The translations under genes were made by a program, and so were the position numbers. A stretch of 60,836 bases of DNA, from positions 1-60,836 of the forward strand of contig JAEWJX010000108.1 of NCBI GenBank assembly GCA_023386365.1. The letters are read 5' to 3'. This document shows positions 44,288-53,657 of this stretch, piece after piece. Position 1 is the first letter of the stretch; each line of letters opens with the position of its first letter. A model generated the notes under the pieces. That model made no database searches. It was not told where the DNA came from and saw only the letters and a program-made list of their open reading frames with translations. The DNA is from Actinomycetes bacterium. Its GTDB lineage: Bacteria > Actinomycetota > Actinomycetes > Actinomycetales > Microbacteriaceae.

Positions 44288-45292
44288 GTGAGCTTCTATG
44301 TGCGGAGGATCTTCTTCTACATCGTGACCCTGTGGGCTGCGATCTCGCTCAACTTCCTGCTTCCGAGACTGCTGCCCGGTGACCCGGCGGCGATCATGCT
44401 CGGCAAGCTGCGACGTGCGAACGGCGGACGCCCTCTCTCCGAGGAGACGATCACGACGATCACGTCGATCCTCGGAGCCGAGAAGGGGACGAGTCTGTGG
44501 GACCAGTACCTCGCATACTGGGGGAGGCTGCTGCAGGGAGACCTGGGCGTCTCGTCGACCCGGTACCCGGCCGAGGTGAGCGACCTGATCGCCGCCGCGC
44601 TGCCGTGGACCGTCATCCTCGTCGGGGTGGCGACGGTCCTCTCCTTCGTGTTGGGAATCGTCGCGGGCGCGTGGGTGGGGTGGCGCCGGGGCACCTGGCT
44701 CGACCACCTGGTGCCGGCGACGACGTTCCTCCAGTCGATTCCGTACTTCTGGCTCGCGCTGGTGCTGGTGGCCGTGCTGTCGGTCCAGCTCGGGTTGCTT
44801 CCAATCTTCGGCGGCTACGACGTGTTCGAGTTCCCGGCGGGTCCGGAGTGGAGTTGGGCGTTCGTCGCCAGCGCCGTCGAGCACGCGATCCTCCCCGCGG
44901 CGACAATCGTCATCTCGTCGGTGGGCGGATGGCTGTTGGGGATGCGCAACATGATGGTTCAGACGATGTCCGAGGACTACGTCGTCACCGCGGAGGCGAA
45001 AGGCCTGACCGCGGGACGCATCCGCGGGCGCTATGCCGGACGGAACGCCGTCATCCCCAGCCTCGCCGGATTCGGTATCGCCCTCGGGTTCGTGGTGGCG
45101 GGTTCGATCGTCACCGAGCAGGTCTTCAGCTATCCCGGCATCGGCAAGCTGATGATCCAGGCGGTGCAGGGGCTCGACTATGCGCTCATGCAGGGTGTTT
45201 TCCTGGTGATCACCCTCACCGTGCTGGCCGCCAACTTCTTCATGGAGCTGATCTACGGCTTCATCGACCCGAGAGTGAGGCACCGTGGCTGA
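44288..45292 (+). CDS. ABC transporter permease, DppB type
   Basis: 334 residues from GTG 44288, chosen because AGGAGG ends five bases upstream; GTG 44282 overlaps that site. Six membrane helices, a start FYVRRIFFYIVTLWAAIS, and the permease loop MVQTMSEDYVVTAEAKGL are typical of DppB/OppB. Gene order (binding protein, two permeases, two ATPases) is the classic Opp/Dpp layout. Overlaps the next permease by eight bases. Confidence 0.93.
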   Translation: MSFYVRRIFFYIVTLWAAISLNFLLPRLLPGDPAAIMLGKLRRANGGRPLSEETITTITSILGAEKGTSLWDQYLAYWGRLLQGDLGVSSTRYPAEVSDLIAAALPWTVILVGVATVLSFVLGIVAGAWVGWRRGTWLDHLVPATTFLQSIPYFWLALVLVAVLSVQLGLLPIFGGYDVFEFPAGPEWSWAFVASAVEHAILPAATIVISSVGGWLLGMRNMMVQTMSEDYVVTAEAKGLTAGRIRGRYAGRNAVIPSLAGFGIALGFVVAGSIVTEQVFSYPGIGKLMIQAVQGLDYALMQGVFLVITLTVLAANFFMELIYGFIDPRVRHRG

Positions 45293-46298
45293 CCCGCGCC
45301 TCTCGAGCCCCCACCTGGAGCCGATGCCCACCTCGGCGGTCGCCACCGAGCGGATCGTCCGTGCGCGCAGGGTGCGCACGCTCGTGCCGAGCATGTCGGG
45401 CAAGCTCCTCACCGGTCTCGTCATCGTCGGGGTGATCACCGCCTTCGGCCTGATCGCGCCGTTCTTCGTGCAGGACCCCCGTGACTCGAGCAACCCTGCG
45501 CTGCTTCCGCCGAGTCCCGAGCACCTGCTGGGCACGACCAAGCTCGGCTACGACGTGTTCGCGCAGCTCGCGTGGGGCACGCAGGGCTCGTTGTTCGTGG
45601 GGCTGGTCGCCGGATGCGTCTCGCTGCTCCTGGCGATCGTGTTTGGTGTGCTCGCCGGGTACTTCGGTGGCGTGCTCGATGAGGTGCTCACGCTGATCAC
45701 GAACATCATGCTCGTGATCCCGGGCCTTCCGCTAGTGATGGTGATCGCCGCGTACGTGCAGCACACTCCGGGGCTGGGTCCGCTGGCGAGGAGCTCGTTC
45801 CTGGTGGCGCTCGTGCTGGGCATCACGGGGTGGGCGGGTTCGGCCGTGGTGCTGCGGGCCACGTCGCGCTCACTCCGCACCCGCGACTATGTGGCCGCCT
45901 CCCGGGTGGCCGGCGAGAAGCCGATGCGCATCATCTTCGTCGAGATCCTCCCCAACCTGGTGCCCCTGCTGGCCGCTCAGCTGATCTTCGGGGTGATCTT
46001 CGCCGTGCTGGGCGAGGCGGGTCTTTCGTACCTCGGTCTCGGTCCGACGGGTTCGATCACCCTCGGGACGATGCTCAACGACGCGCAGACCGGGCAGGCG
46101 GTGGGCAGCGGCGCATGGTGGTGGTTCGTACCGCCGGGGGCGGTGATCGCGCTGCTCGGCGCGGGACTCTCGCTCATCAACTTCGCGATCGACGAGATCG
46201 TGAACCCGAAGCTGCGGATCGCCCCGCAGGCGGCGCGCAGTCAGCGCAAGGCCGCTCGGGCGGGCCGCGGTGTCGCCGACGACGGAGCGTTCGCATGA
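45285..46298 (+). CDS. ABC transporter permease, DppC type
   Basis: 337 residues from GTG 45285. An N-terminal cytosolic segment of about 40 residues leads into six membrane helices; HLLGTTKLGYDVFAQLAWG and the loop SLRTRDYVAASRVAGE match DppC/OppC. It pairs with the DppB-type permease. The end overlaps the first ATPase start by four bases (ATGA). Confidence 0.93.
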   Translation: MADPRLSSPHLEPMPTSAVATERIVRARRVRTLVPSMSGKLLTGLVIVGVITAFGLIAPFFVQDPRDSSNPALLPPSPEHLLGTTKLGYDVFAQLAWGTQGSLFVGLVAGCVSLLLAIVFGVLAGYFGGVLDEVLTLITNIMLVIPGLPLVMVIAAYVQHTPGLGPLARSSFLVALVLGITGWAGSAVVLRATSRSLRTRDYVAASRVAGEKPMRIIFVEILPNLVPLLAAQLIFGVIFAVLGEAGLSYLGLGPTGSITLGTMLNDAQTGQAVGSGAWWWFVPPGAVIALLGAGLSLINFAIDEIVNPKLRIAPQAARSQRKAARAGRGVADDGAFA

Positions 46299-47146
46299 CC
46301 GGCCGGCCGGTGCTGACGGCGCGCGACGTGTCGATCGAGTACGAGGTGAATCCGCCGGTGAGGGCGGTGCAGGAGGTCTCCCTCACTCTCCACCGGGGTG
46401 AGATCCTCGGGCTTGCGGGGGAGTCCGGATGCGGCAAGACGACGCTCGCGTACGGCCTGAACCGGCTGCTGAAGGCTCCCGCGCTGCAGACCTCGGGCGA
46501 GATCGTCTTCCACGACGCCCAGGGCGACATCGATGTGGTCGGTCTCACGGGCGACTCCCTCCGCCGCTACCGCTGGGACAAGGTGTCGATGGTGTTCCAG
46601 GGGTCGATGAACTCGCTGAACCCGGTGATGAGCGTGCGCGCCCAACTCGACGACGTCTTCCGCACCCATCGGCCGGCTATGCGTCGCGCCGAACGCGCGG
46701 CGCGGAGTGCCGAACTGCTGGGGCTGGTCGGTGTGGACCCGTCGCGGCTGACGGCCTACCCGCACGAGCTCTCGGGCGGGATGCGGCAGCGCGTCATGAT
46801 CGCGATGGCGCTCGCTCTCGACCCGCAGGTGATGATCATGGACGAGCCGACCACGGCCCTCGACGTGGTCGTGCAGCGGGGAATCATCCGCGAGATCATG
46901 CGACTGCGCGAGCGACTGGGGTTCGCGGTGATCTTCATCACCCACGACCTTCCGCTGCTGATCGAGATCTCCGACCGGATCGCGGTGATGCTCGAAGGTC
47001 GCATCGTCGAACTCGACGACGCGGAGCGCATCTACCGCGCCCCCGAGCATCCGTACACGAAGCGTCTGCTGGCGAGCTTCCCGAGCCTCCGCGGAGAGCG
47101 CGGCGGGTTCGTGCGTCGCCGCGACGAGGAAGGGGCGACCGCATGA
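46295..47146 (+). CDS. ABC transporter ATP-binding protein, DppD type
   Basis: 283 residues from ATG 46295; the longer upstream frame is a shadow of the permease. Walker A GESGCGKT at 42-49, signature LSGGMRQR, Walker B VMIMDEPTTALDVV, and the C-terminal oligopeptide-transporter tail EHPYTKRLLASFPSL. Overlaps the second ATPase by four bases. Confidence 0.94.
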   Translation: MTGRPVLTARDVSIEYEVNPPVRAVQEVSLTLHRGEILGLAGESGCGKTTLAYGLNRLLKAPALQTSGEIVFHDAQGDIDVVGLTGDSLRRYRWDKVSMVFQGSMNSLNPVMSVRAQLDDVFRTHRPAMRRAERAARSAELLGLVGVDPSRLTAYPHELSGGMRQRVMIAMALALDPQVMIMDEPTTALDVVVQRGIIREIMRLRERLGFAVIFITHDLPLLIEISDRIAVMLEGRIVELDDAERIYRAPEHPYTKRLLASFPSLRGERGGFVRRRDEEGATA

Positions 47147-47991
47147 CGACCGAACCGGCGCACGATGCGCCTCAGGGGCTGGAGGCCCGGAACCTGGTGC
47201 GCGACTACCGCATCCGTCACGGGCTGCGTGGGTCGACGCTCCACGCCGTCGCGGATGTGTCGTTCACCGTCCGGCCGGGGCGCACGATCGCACTCGTCGG
47301 CGAGAGCGGCTCGGGCAAGTCGACGGTCGCGCGGATCCTCGCGCGGCTGGAGGCGGTCACCTCCGGTCAGGTGCTCCTCGACGGGGTCGCGGCTCCGATC
47401 CGCGGCTCGGCGCTCGAGGCGTACCGTTCGCGGGTGCAGATGATGTTCCAGGACCCGTTCGCGTCGCTGAACCCGTTCCACACGATCCTTCACCACATCG
47501 AACGGCCCCTGCGCATCCACAACCCCCGGATGTCGTCTGCGGAGGTCCGTGAGCGCGCCCACGACCTGCTGGAGCGCGTGCAGCTGACGCCGTCGTCGAA
47601 GTTCGCGGAACGCCGCCCGCACGAGCTCTCCGGCGGGCAGCGGCAGCGCGTCGCGATCGCTCGCGCTCTCGCGCCGGGTGCGACCTACATCGTCGCCGAC
47701 GAGCCCGTCTCGATGCTCGACGTCTCGATCCGCCTCGGGGTGTTGAACCTGCTGGCCGACCTCCAGCGCAGCGACGGTCTCGGAGTGCTCTACATCACCC
47801 ACGATCTGGCCACCGCCCGGCACTTCTCGGATGAGATCCTCGTGATGTATCGCGGGGAGATCGTGGAGCGCGGCGACGCCGACACGGTCATCCTGGATCC
47901 GCAGCACGCGTACACCCGGACGCTGCTGGATGCGGCCGCCGATCCGGACCGCCTCGGTCAATTGCGCGAGGAGGTCAGGGAGGGCGGCTGA
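47143..47991 (+). CDS. ABC transporter ATP-binding protein, DppF type
   Basis: 282 residues from ATG 47143. Walker A GESGSGKS at 53-60, the FQDPFASLNPFHTI loop, signature LSGGQRQR, and Walker B YIVADEPVSMLDVS. The tail QHAYTRTLLDAA is the family's C-terminal motif. It completes the five-gene transporter; the ROK regulator follows 38 bases later. Confidence 0.94.
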   Translation: MTTEPAHDAPQGLEARNLVRDYRIRHGLRGSTLHAVADVSFTVRPGRTIALVGESGSGKSTVARILARLEAVTSGQVLLDGVAAPIRGSALEAYRSRVQMMFQDPFASLNPFHTILHHIERPLRIHNPRMSSAEVRERAHDLLERVQLTPSSKFAERRPHELSGGQRQRVAIARALAPGATYIVADEPVSMLDVSIRLGVLNLLADLQRSDGLGVLYITHDLATARHFSDEILVMYRGEIVERGDADTVILDPQHAYTRTLLDAAADPDRLGQLREEVREGG

Positions 47992-48029
47992 CCGCCGCCG
48001 ACCACCTGACCGCAGCGAGAGAGACGACC

Positions 48030-49175
48030 ATGACCAAGATCGACCCCGGCAACGCCGCCTGGCTGCGCGCCCACAACGACCGCACGGCGTTCCGCCTGCT
48101 CATCGAGCACGGCCCGCTGACGCGCGCCCAGCTGGGTGAGCTCTCCGGCATGTCGAAGCCGACCGCGTCGCAGATGCTGGCGCGTCTGGAGCGTGCGGAC
48201 CTCGTTCACGCGGTGGGCGAGGCGTCGGGCAGTAGAGGGCCCGCGGCGGTCAGCTACGGCATCCGGACCGATCGCACGACCGGTGTGGCGGTCAGCATGC
48301 TCGCCGACTCGATGCAGTGCGCCCTCGTCGACGCGACGGGGACCGAGCACCCGGTGGTCGAGGTGCCGTTCGAGGGCGTCGACCGCAGCCCCGAGCGCGA
48401 CATCACCCGGGCGGTCGAGGCGGCCTGCGCGGCCGTGGGATCGGAGCGCGCGGCGGTCGAGGTCGTCACCGTCGGGGTGCAGGCCGCCGTCTGGCAGGAA
48501 CGCGACACGCTCTCCCTCACCAACACGCTTCCGGGCTGGCCGTCCGATGGCGCGCGGGGGCGCATCGAGGCGGCCCTCGGCGTGAGCGCCACCATCGAGA
48601 ACGACGTCAACCTGGCGGCGATGGCGGAGCGCGCCATCGGTGTCGCGCAGGACGCGAGCACGTTCGTGCTGCTGTGGCTGGGAGATGGAATCGGTGCGGG
48701 CGTCGACCTCGGCGGCACGATCCTGCGGGGCGTGTCGGGAAGCGCGGGCGAGGTCGGGTACCTCTCCCTTCCCGCAGCGACGGGCGCGTCGGGGGTGGAT
48801 GCCACCGATCTGCTCGGGGCACCCGCGATCTGCGCGCTCGTGGACCCGTCGGGCGACGTCGCGTACGCCGACGCGCTGGCCCGCCTCGCCGGCGACAGCG
48901 GGGCGCTCGCCGCCGTCGCCGACCGGATCGCGCTCGCGATCGACCCCGTGCTCGCCGTGCTCGACCCCGAGATGGTCGTGCTCGGTGGCCCGACCGGCGT
49001 CGCGGGCGGCGACGCCCTCGCCGACCTCGTCGACGACCGGATCGCGCGTGAGGCGCATCCGGTCCTCGCCGTGCGCGCCAGCAGCACCGGATCCCAGTCC
49101 GTGCTCCTCGGGGCGCGTCAGCTTCTCGCCGGGCAGATCCGCGAACGACTCGAGGCCCGCATCCTCGCGGGCTGA
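48030..49175 (+). CDS. ROK-family transcriptional regulator lacking the zinc motif
   Basis: 381 residues with a winged helix-turn-helix at about 15-75 (GPLTRAQLGELSGMSKPTASQML) and a ROK sugar-binding domain. The ligand-pocket Asn-Asp (IENDVNLAA, 190-198) is present. At GSAGEVGY the usual His of the GH pair is Tyr244, and the expected CxCGxxGCxE zinc site that follows is missing altogether. Position between the transporter and the sugar enzymes suggests that it represses this operon through the inverted repeat at 42479-42499. Confidence 0.88.
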   Translation: MTKIDPGNAAWLRAHNDRTAFRLLIEHGPLTRAQLGELSGMSKPTASQMLARLERADLVHAVGEASGSRGPAAVSYGIRTDRTTGVAVSMLADSMQCALVDATGTEHPVVEVPFEGVDRSPERDITRAVEAACAAVGSERAAVEVVTVGVQAAVWQERDTLSLTNTLPGWPSDGARGRIEAALGVSATIENDVNLAAMAERAIGVAQDASTFVLLWLGDGIGAGVDLGGTILRGVSGSAGEVGYLSLPAATGASGVDATDLLGAPAICALVDPSGDVAYADALARLAGDSGALAAVADRIALAIDPVLAVLDPEMVVLGGPTGVAGGDALADLVDDRIAREAHPVLAVRASSTGSQSVLLGARQLLAGQIRERLEARILAG

Positions 49176-49203
49176 CCACCACCGATCAGACAGGAAACGC
49201 ACC

Positions 49204-50460
49204 ATGAAGCTCGCCATCGTCGGCGGAGGCTCCACCTACACGCCGGAGCTCATCGACGGGTTCGCGCGCCTGCGTGACAGGCTCCCGCTCGACCAGATCG
49301 TGCTCGTCGATGTCGACAGCGAGCGTCTGGAGCTGGTGGCGGGCATCTCGCGGCGCATGCTCGCGCGGGCAGGGCATCCGGCGCGACTGGTGGCCACGAC
49401 CGACCTGGTGGCCGGGGTGTCGGATGCGGACGGGGTGCTGATCCAACTCCGTGTGGGCGGTCAGGATGCGCGCCACGCGGACGAGACGTGGCCGCACGAG
49501 GTCGACTGCATCGGGCAGGAGACGACCGGCCCGGGTGGTCTTGCGAAGGCGCTGCGCACCGTTCCGGTGGTGCTGCGGATCGCCGATGTGGTGCGCGAGC
49601 ACGCCCGGCCGCGCGCGTGGATCGTCGATTTCGCGAACCCGGTCGGGATCGTGACGCGGGCGCTGCTCGAGGCCGGCCACCGCGCGGTGGGTCTGTGCAA
49701 TGTGGCGATCGGCTTCCAACGGCGGTTCGCGGGTGTCCTCGGGGTCGAGCCGGACCGTGTGCGCTTGGGGCATGTGGGTCTCAACCACCTCACGTGGGAG
49801 CGGGGCGTGACCGTCGACGGTGTGGACCGGCTCCCCGGGTTGCTCGATGCACGACTGGGGGAGCTCGCAGAGGAGGTCGAACTTCCTGCGGAACTGCTGG
49901 CTCAGCTCGCCGCGGTGCCGTCGTATTACCTGCGCTACTACTACGCGCACGACGAGGTCCTGCGCGAACAACTCACGGAGACCTCCCGAGCGCACCAGGT
50001 GCGTGAGATCGAGCAGGAGCTGCTGCGGATCTACGCCGACGAGACGGTCTACGAGAAGCCCGAGATCCTGGAGCGTCGTGGGGGTGCGTTCTACTCGGAG
50101 GCGGCGATCGAACTGCTCGTCGCGATCCAGGGCGACGACCCGGTGCCGCGCGTCGTGAACCTGCGCAACGACGGCGTCCTCGACTTCCTGCCCGACGATC
50201 ACGTCATCGAGGTTCCGGCGCTCTACCGCGACGGCAGGTTCGTCGCCGAACCGGTCGCGCCCCTTCCGGATGACGTGCGCGGCCTCGTCTCCGCAGTCGC
50301 CGGATACGAGCGACTGGCTCTCGACGCGGCGGTCCACGGCGGTGCCGACCGGGTGCTGCGGGCGATGCGCGCGCATCCCCTGGTACTCCAGCACGACCGC
50401 GCCGCGAAGCTCACCGACCTGCTGCTCGCCGAGAACGCCCCCTTCCTGGAGTGGGCGTGA
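49204..50460 (+). CDS. GH4 family glycosidase (6-phospho-beta-glucosidase type)
   Basis: 418 residues from ATG 49204, preceded by AGGAAACG. NAD- and Mn-dependent glycosidase family 4: nucleotide loop IVGGGSTYTPELIDGF at the N-terminus, metal/substrate ligands Cys165 in LCNVAIG and Asn194-His195 in GLNHLTW, and DFANPVGIVT. Enzymes with this pattern cleave 6-phospho-beta-glucosides, but GH4 also has members acting on unphosphorylated sugars. A kinase gene directly downstream (GTGA overlap) could supply the phosphorylated substrate. Confidence 0.9.
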   Translation: MKLAIVGGGSTYTPELIDGFARLRDRLPLDQIVLVDVDSERLELVAGISRRMLARAGHPARLVATTDLVAGVSDADGVLIQLRVGGQDARHADETWPHEVDCIGQETTGPGGLAKALRTVPVVLRIADVVREHARPRAWIVDFANPVGIVTRALLEAGHRAVGLCNVAIGFQRRFAGVLGVEPDRVRLGHVGLNHLTWERGVTVDGVDRLPGLLDARLGELAEEVELPAELLAQLAAVPSYYLRYYYAHDEVLREQLTETSRAHQVREIEQELLRIYADETVYEKPEILERRGGAFYSEAAIELLVAIQGDDPVPRVVNLRNDGVLDFLPDDHVIEVPALYRDGRFVAEPVAPLPDDVRGLVSAVAGYERLALDAAVHGGADRVLRAMRAHPLVLQHDRAAKLTDLLLAENAPFLEWA

Positions 50461-51452
50461 CCGGCGCGGGGCGATTCGTCGTCGCCGTCGACGGCGGAGG
50501 GTCCAAGACCGACGCCGTGCTGCTCGACCTCGACGGCGCTCTCCTTGCGCGGGAACGCGGCGCCGGCTCGAGCCCGCAGATCGACGGACTCGAGAGTTCG
50601 GTCCGCACCGTCGACCGCCTCATCCGGGCAGTCCTCCACGGCACCGAGGGTGAGCCGCAGCAGGTGAGCCTCTACATGTCGGGACTCGACCTCCCCGCGG
50701 AGATCGACGCCTACCGGGACGCGATCGCCGGGTTCGGCTGGGCGCTCGACGGCATCGTCATCGAGAACGACCTGCACGCCCTGTTGCGGGCCGGCGCCGA
50801 CGAACCCGATGCGGTGGCGATCGTTTGCGGCACGGGAATGAACGCGATCGGCGTGCGGGCCGACGGCGCGCAGGTGCGCTTCCCCGCACTCGGCGGGATC
50901 TCGGGCGACTGGGGCGGCGGTTCGAGCCTCGGCGGCGACGTGCTGTGGCACGCGGCGCGCGCCGAGGACGGACGTGGCCCCCACACCATCCTCCTCCCGA
51001 TGCTGCTCGAGGAACTGGGCGTGGCGACCCTCGCCCCGGTCATCGAGGACCTCCACTTCGGCCGACGATCGGAGACCACACTCGCCGCCCTCGCCCCGCT
51101 GGTGTTCGCCGCGGCGGCACGGGGCGACGACGTGGCGATCGGTCTCGTCGGCAGGCAGGCCGACGAACTGGTCGCCTACGCGCGTGCCTGCCTCACCCGC
51201 CTCGACCTTCTCGAGCGCCCGGTCCCGATCGTGATCGGCGGCGGTGTGGCGCGCTCGCGGGATCCGCTCCTCGTTGACCGGGTGACGGAATCCCTCAGTC
51301 GCCTCGCACCGCGGGCCACGCTGCGCATCGTCGATGAGGCGCCGGTCCTCGGCGCGGGTCTGCTGGCGCTCGCGGACGCCGGAGCGGGAGCGGAGTCGCT
51401 CGCCCGGGCGCGCGCCGAGTTGAGTGTCGAGGCGGTCGCCGCCGGGCTCTGA
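50457..51452 (+). CDS. BadF/BadG/BcrA/BcrD-type sugar kinase (N-acetylglucosamine kinase-like)
   Basis: 331 residues from GTG 50457, overlapping the GH4 stop; GTG 50451 is an alternative adding two residues. ASKHA-fold ATPase with phosphate-1 loop VDGGGSKTDA (DGGGSKTD at 12-19), NDLHALLRAG, and GTGMNAIGV. The family includes GlcNAc and MurNAc kinases. In this operon, it could phosphorylate the imported sugar or disaccharide before GH4 cleavage, or the released monosaccharide after it. Confidence 0.88.
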   Translation: MTGAGRFVVAVDGGGSKTDAVLLDLDGALLARERGAGSSPQIDGLESSVRTVDRLIRAVLHGTEGEPQQVSLYMSGLDLPAEIDAYRDAIAGFGWALDGIVIENDLHALLRAGADEPDAVAIVCGTGMNAIGVRADGAQVRFPALGGISGDWGGGSSLGGDVLWHAARAEDGRGPHTILLPMLLEELGVATLAPVIEDLHFGRRSETTLAALAPLVFAAAARGDDVAIGLVGRQADELVAYARACLTRLDLLERPVPIVIGGGVARSRDPLLVDRVTESLSRLAPRATLRIVDEAPVLGAGLLALADAGAGAESLARARAELSVEAVAAGL

Positions 51453-51460
51453 TGCGCGGC

Positions 51461-51466
51461 TAGGCT
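51461..51466 (+). promoter_or_regulatory. Leaderless -10 element of dxr
   Basis: TAGGCT ends six bases before the dxr ATG at 51473, and the upstream kinase stop is only 21 bases away, so dxr has its own promoter. Confidence 0.6.
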
Positions 51467-51472
51467 CGGCCC

Positions 51473-52567
51473 ATGAGTCGCCGCCGTGTCATCGTGCTGG
51501 GGTCCACCGGATCGATCGGGGTCCAGGCGCTCGAGGTGATCGCCGCGAATCCGGACCGGTTCGAACTGGTCGGCATCGCCGCCGGCCGCAACGCCGAAGC
51601 CTTGGCGCGTCAAGCTTCCGTAGCTGGGCTGCAGCGCACAGCACTCGGTATCGATGAGGCCGTCGCCCTGGTTCGCAGCGTCGAAGCGGATGTGGTGGTC
51701 AACGGCATCACCGGCAGCGTGGGGCTCCCGGCCACTCTCGCCGTGCTCGACACCGGCGCCACCCTCGCGCTCGCCAACAAGGAGAGCCTCATCGTGGGCG
51801 GCGACCTGGTGCTCGCCGCCGCCGCCCCGGGGCAACTGGTGCCCGTCGACTCGGAGCATTCGGCGCTCGCGCAGGCGTTGCGCGCGGGGGAGCACGGCGA
51901 GGTGCGTCGTCTCGTGGTGACGGCATCCGGCGGTCCCTTCCGGGGGCGGACCCGCGAGGAGCTCGGCGAGGTGGCGCCCGAGGATGCGCTCGCCCACCCC
52001 ACCTGGGACATGGGCCGCGTGATCACCACCAACTCAGCGACGCTCGTCAACAAGGGCCTCGAGGTGATCGAGGCCCACCTGCTGTTCGGCATCCCGTACG
52101 ACCGGATCGACGTGGTGGTGCACCCGCAGTCGATCGTGCACTCGATGGTCGAGTTCGTCGACGGGTCGACGATCGCCCAGGCATCCCCGCCCGACATGAA
52201 AGTACCCATCTCCCTTGCGCTCGACTGGCCGAACCGGGTCCCCGGCGTGGGGGTGCCGCTCGACTGGACCCGAGCGCAGCAGTGGACCTTCGAACCGCTC
52301 GACGAGGACGCGTTCCCCGCGGTGGCACTCGCACGCCACGTGGGGGAGCTGGGGGGCACCTACCCGGCCGTCTACAACGCGGCGAACGAGCAGGCGGTCG
52401 ACGCGTTCCACGCGCGCCGCGTGCCGTTCCTCGGCATCGTGGAGACGATCCGTCGCGTCGTCGAGGCGCACGAGCCAGGTGAGACCACGCTCGAGGGTGT
52501 CCTCGCCGCCGAGACGTGGGCCCGCGACGAGGCGGATCGCCTGCTCGCCGGGGGAGTGAACGGGTGA
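51473..52567 (+). CDS. dxr: 1-deoxy-D-xylulose 5-phosphate reductoisomerase
   Basis: Second step of the MEP isoprenoid pathway: NADPH-dependent rearrangement and reduction of DXP to MEP. 364 residues with the NADPH loop GSTGSIGVQAL, LANKESLIVGG, metal/substrate motif SEHSALAQAL, the flexible lid TASGGPFRGRTREEL, and HPTWDMGRVITTNSATLVNKG. The length is slightly short but complete. Its end overlaps the DUF2330-like gene by four bases; ispG of the same pathway is at 56944. Confidence 0.97.
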   Translation: MSRRRVIVLGSTGSIGVQALEVIAANPDRFELVGIAAGRNAEALARQASVAGLQRTALGIDEAVALVRSVEADVVVNGITGSVGLPATLAVLDTGATLALANKESLIVGGDLVLAAAAPGQLVPVDSEHSALAQALRAGEHGEVRRLVVTASGGPFRGRTREELGEVAPEDALAHPTWDMGRVITTNSATLVNKGLEVIEAHLLFGIPYDRIDVVVHPQSIVHSMVEFVDGSTIAQASPPDMKVPISLALDWPNRVPGVGVPLDWTRAQQWTFEPLDEDAFPAVALARHVGELGGTYPAVYNAANEQAVDAFHARRVPFLGIVETIRRVVEAHEPGETTLEGVLAAETWARDEADRLLAGGVNG

Positions 52568-53583
52568 GACGTCGGGGGTTCGCGGGCGTCGCGGCCCTCG
52601 TGCTGACGTCGGCGGGGCTGACCGCGCTCGCCGTCGCGGCACCCGCAGCCGCGTGCGCGTGTGGGGCGCCGACGCCCCCGGAGGGCGTCCGGGTGTCGGT
52701 CGGGCAGGAGCAGGCGCTCGTCACGTTCGACGGCTCGACCGAGCGCATCGATCTCGTGCTCGACATGCTCGCCGACGGGGCGGAGACCGGGCTGGTGCTC
52801 CCCACTCCGTCGCCTGCCACGGTGAGCCTCGGCGACCGTGAGCTGTTCGACGCCCTTGACCGGCAGACCGAACCGGAGGTCGAGGTGCGGCAGGACTGGT
52901 GGGGTACCGGAGGCGACGGTGCGGCGGGTGGCGCGTCGCCGACCGTCCTCTCGGAGGTGGACCTCGGCCCCGTGCAGGCGGTCACCCTCGCCGCCTCCGA
53001 CGCCGAGGGGCTGCGCGACTGGCTCGATGCGAACGGCTACGGGATCGCGTCCGGCGTGCAGGCGCTGCTCGGCGATTACGTCGACCGCGGCTGGTCATTC
53101 GCCGCGTTGAAGCTGACCGGCGAGCAGACCATCGACGGCCAGCTCGACCCGATCCGCTTCGAGTTCGCGACCGACGCGGCGGTCTACCCGTTGCTGCTCT
53201 CGCAGGCGTCCGCGTCGCCCCAGACCGTGCGGCTGTACCTCGTGGGCGACGAGCGCATGGCCGTCGCGTTCCCCGACGGAGCGGAGCTCCCCGGCGACGT
53301 CACCTGGGCGGGTGCGGTCGATGAGCCGGCCCTCGCCGAACTCGGGCCGTACCTGACCGTCGTCGAGGCCTACTTCTTCGACCCCGCCACGCAGATCACC
53401 GGCGACCTCGACATCCGCAGCACCGGCGGCCGCGAGGACTACGCGCCCGTCACCGATCGCACGGAGTACGTGCAGCTCGGGGGTGTGCCGCTCGGACTCG
53501 TGCTGCTCGTCGTCGGCCTCATCCTGGCGGGCATGTTCACCTTCGTGGCCGTGACCGCGCGGGCGCGGACCCGTCGCCGGTGA
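52564..53583 (+). CDS. DUF2330-like secreted membrane protein
   Basis: 339 residues from GTG 52564 (GTGA overlap with dxr). A signal sequence (RRRGFAGVAALVL to AAPAAA) leads to a mature N-terminus ACACGAPTPP with a CxCG motif, a beta-rich extracellular domain, and one C-terminal membrane helix at about 305-330 followed by an Arg-rich tail. This resembles DUF2330 proteins, whose function is unknown. The bacterial cell-surface location is clear from topology. Confidence 0.78.
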   Translation: MRRRGFAGVAALVLTSAGLTALAVAAPAAACACGAPTPPEGVRVSVGQEQALVTFDGSTERIDLVLDMLADGAETGLVLPTPSPATVSLGDRELFDALDRQTEPEVEVRQDWWGTGGDGAAGGASPTVLSEVDLGPVQAVTLAASDAEGLRDWLDANGYGIASGVQALLGDYVDRGWSFAALKLTGEQTIDGQLDPIRFEFATDAAVYPLLLSQASASPQTVRLYLVGDERMAVAFPDGAELPGDVTWAGAVDEPALAELGPYLTVVEAYFFDPATQITGDLDIRSTGGREDYAPVTDRTEYVQLGGVPLGLVLLVVGLILAGMFTFVAVTARARTRRR

Positions 53584-53645
53584 CGCGGATGCGGCATTCA
53601 GCCGGCGCCGGGGAGCCGCTCGGCACGCTCACAGCCCCCCTGCCC

Positions 53646-53651
53646 TAACCT
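53646..53651 (+). promoter_or_regulatory. Leaderless -10 element of the M50 protease gene
   Basis: TAACCT ends six bases before the GTG at 53658, with no ribosome site. Confidence 0.58.
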
Positions 53652-53657
53652 GGCGCG

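Noticed and set aside
42278..45541. Minus-strand open frame of 1087 codons opposite the FKBP end, binding protein and permease
   Set aside because: It crosses a strong terminator and promoter region of the other strand and has no recognisable fold; high GC content removes stop codons in this frame.
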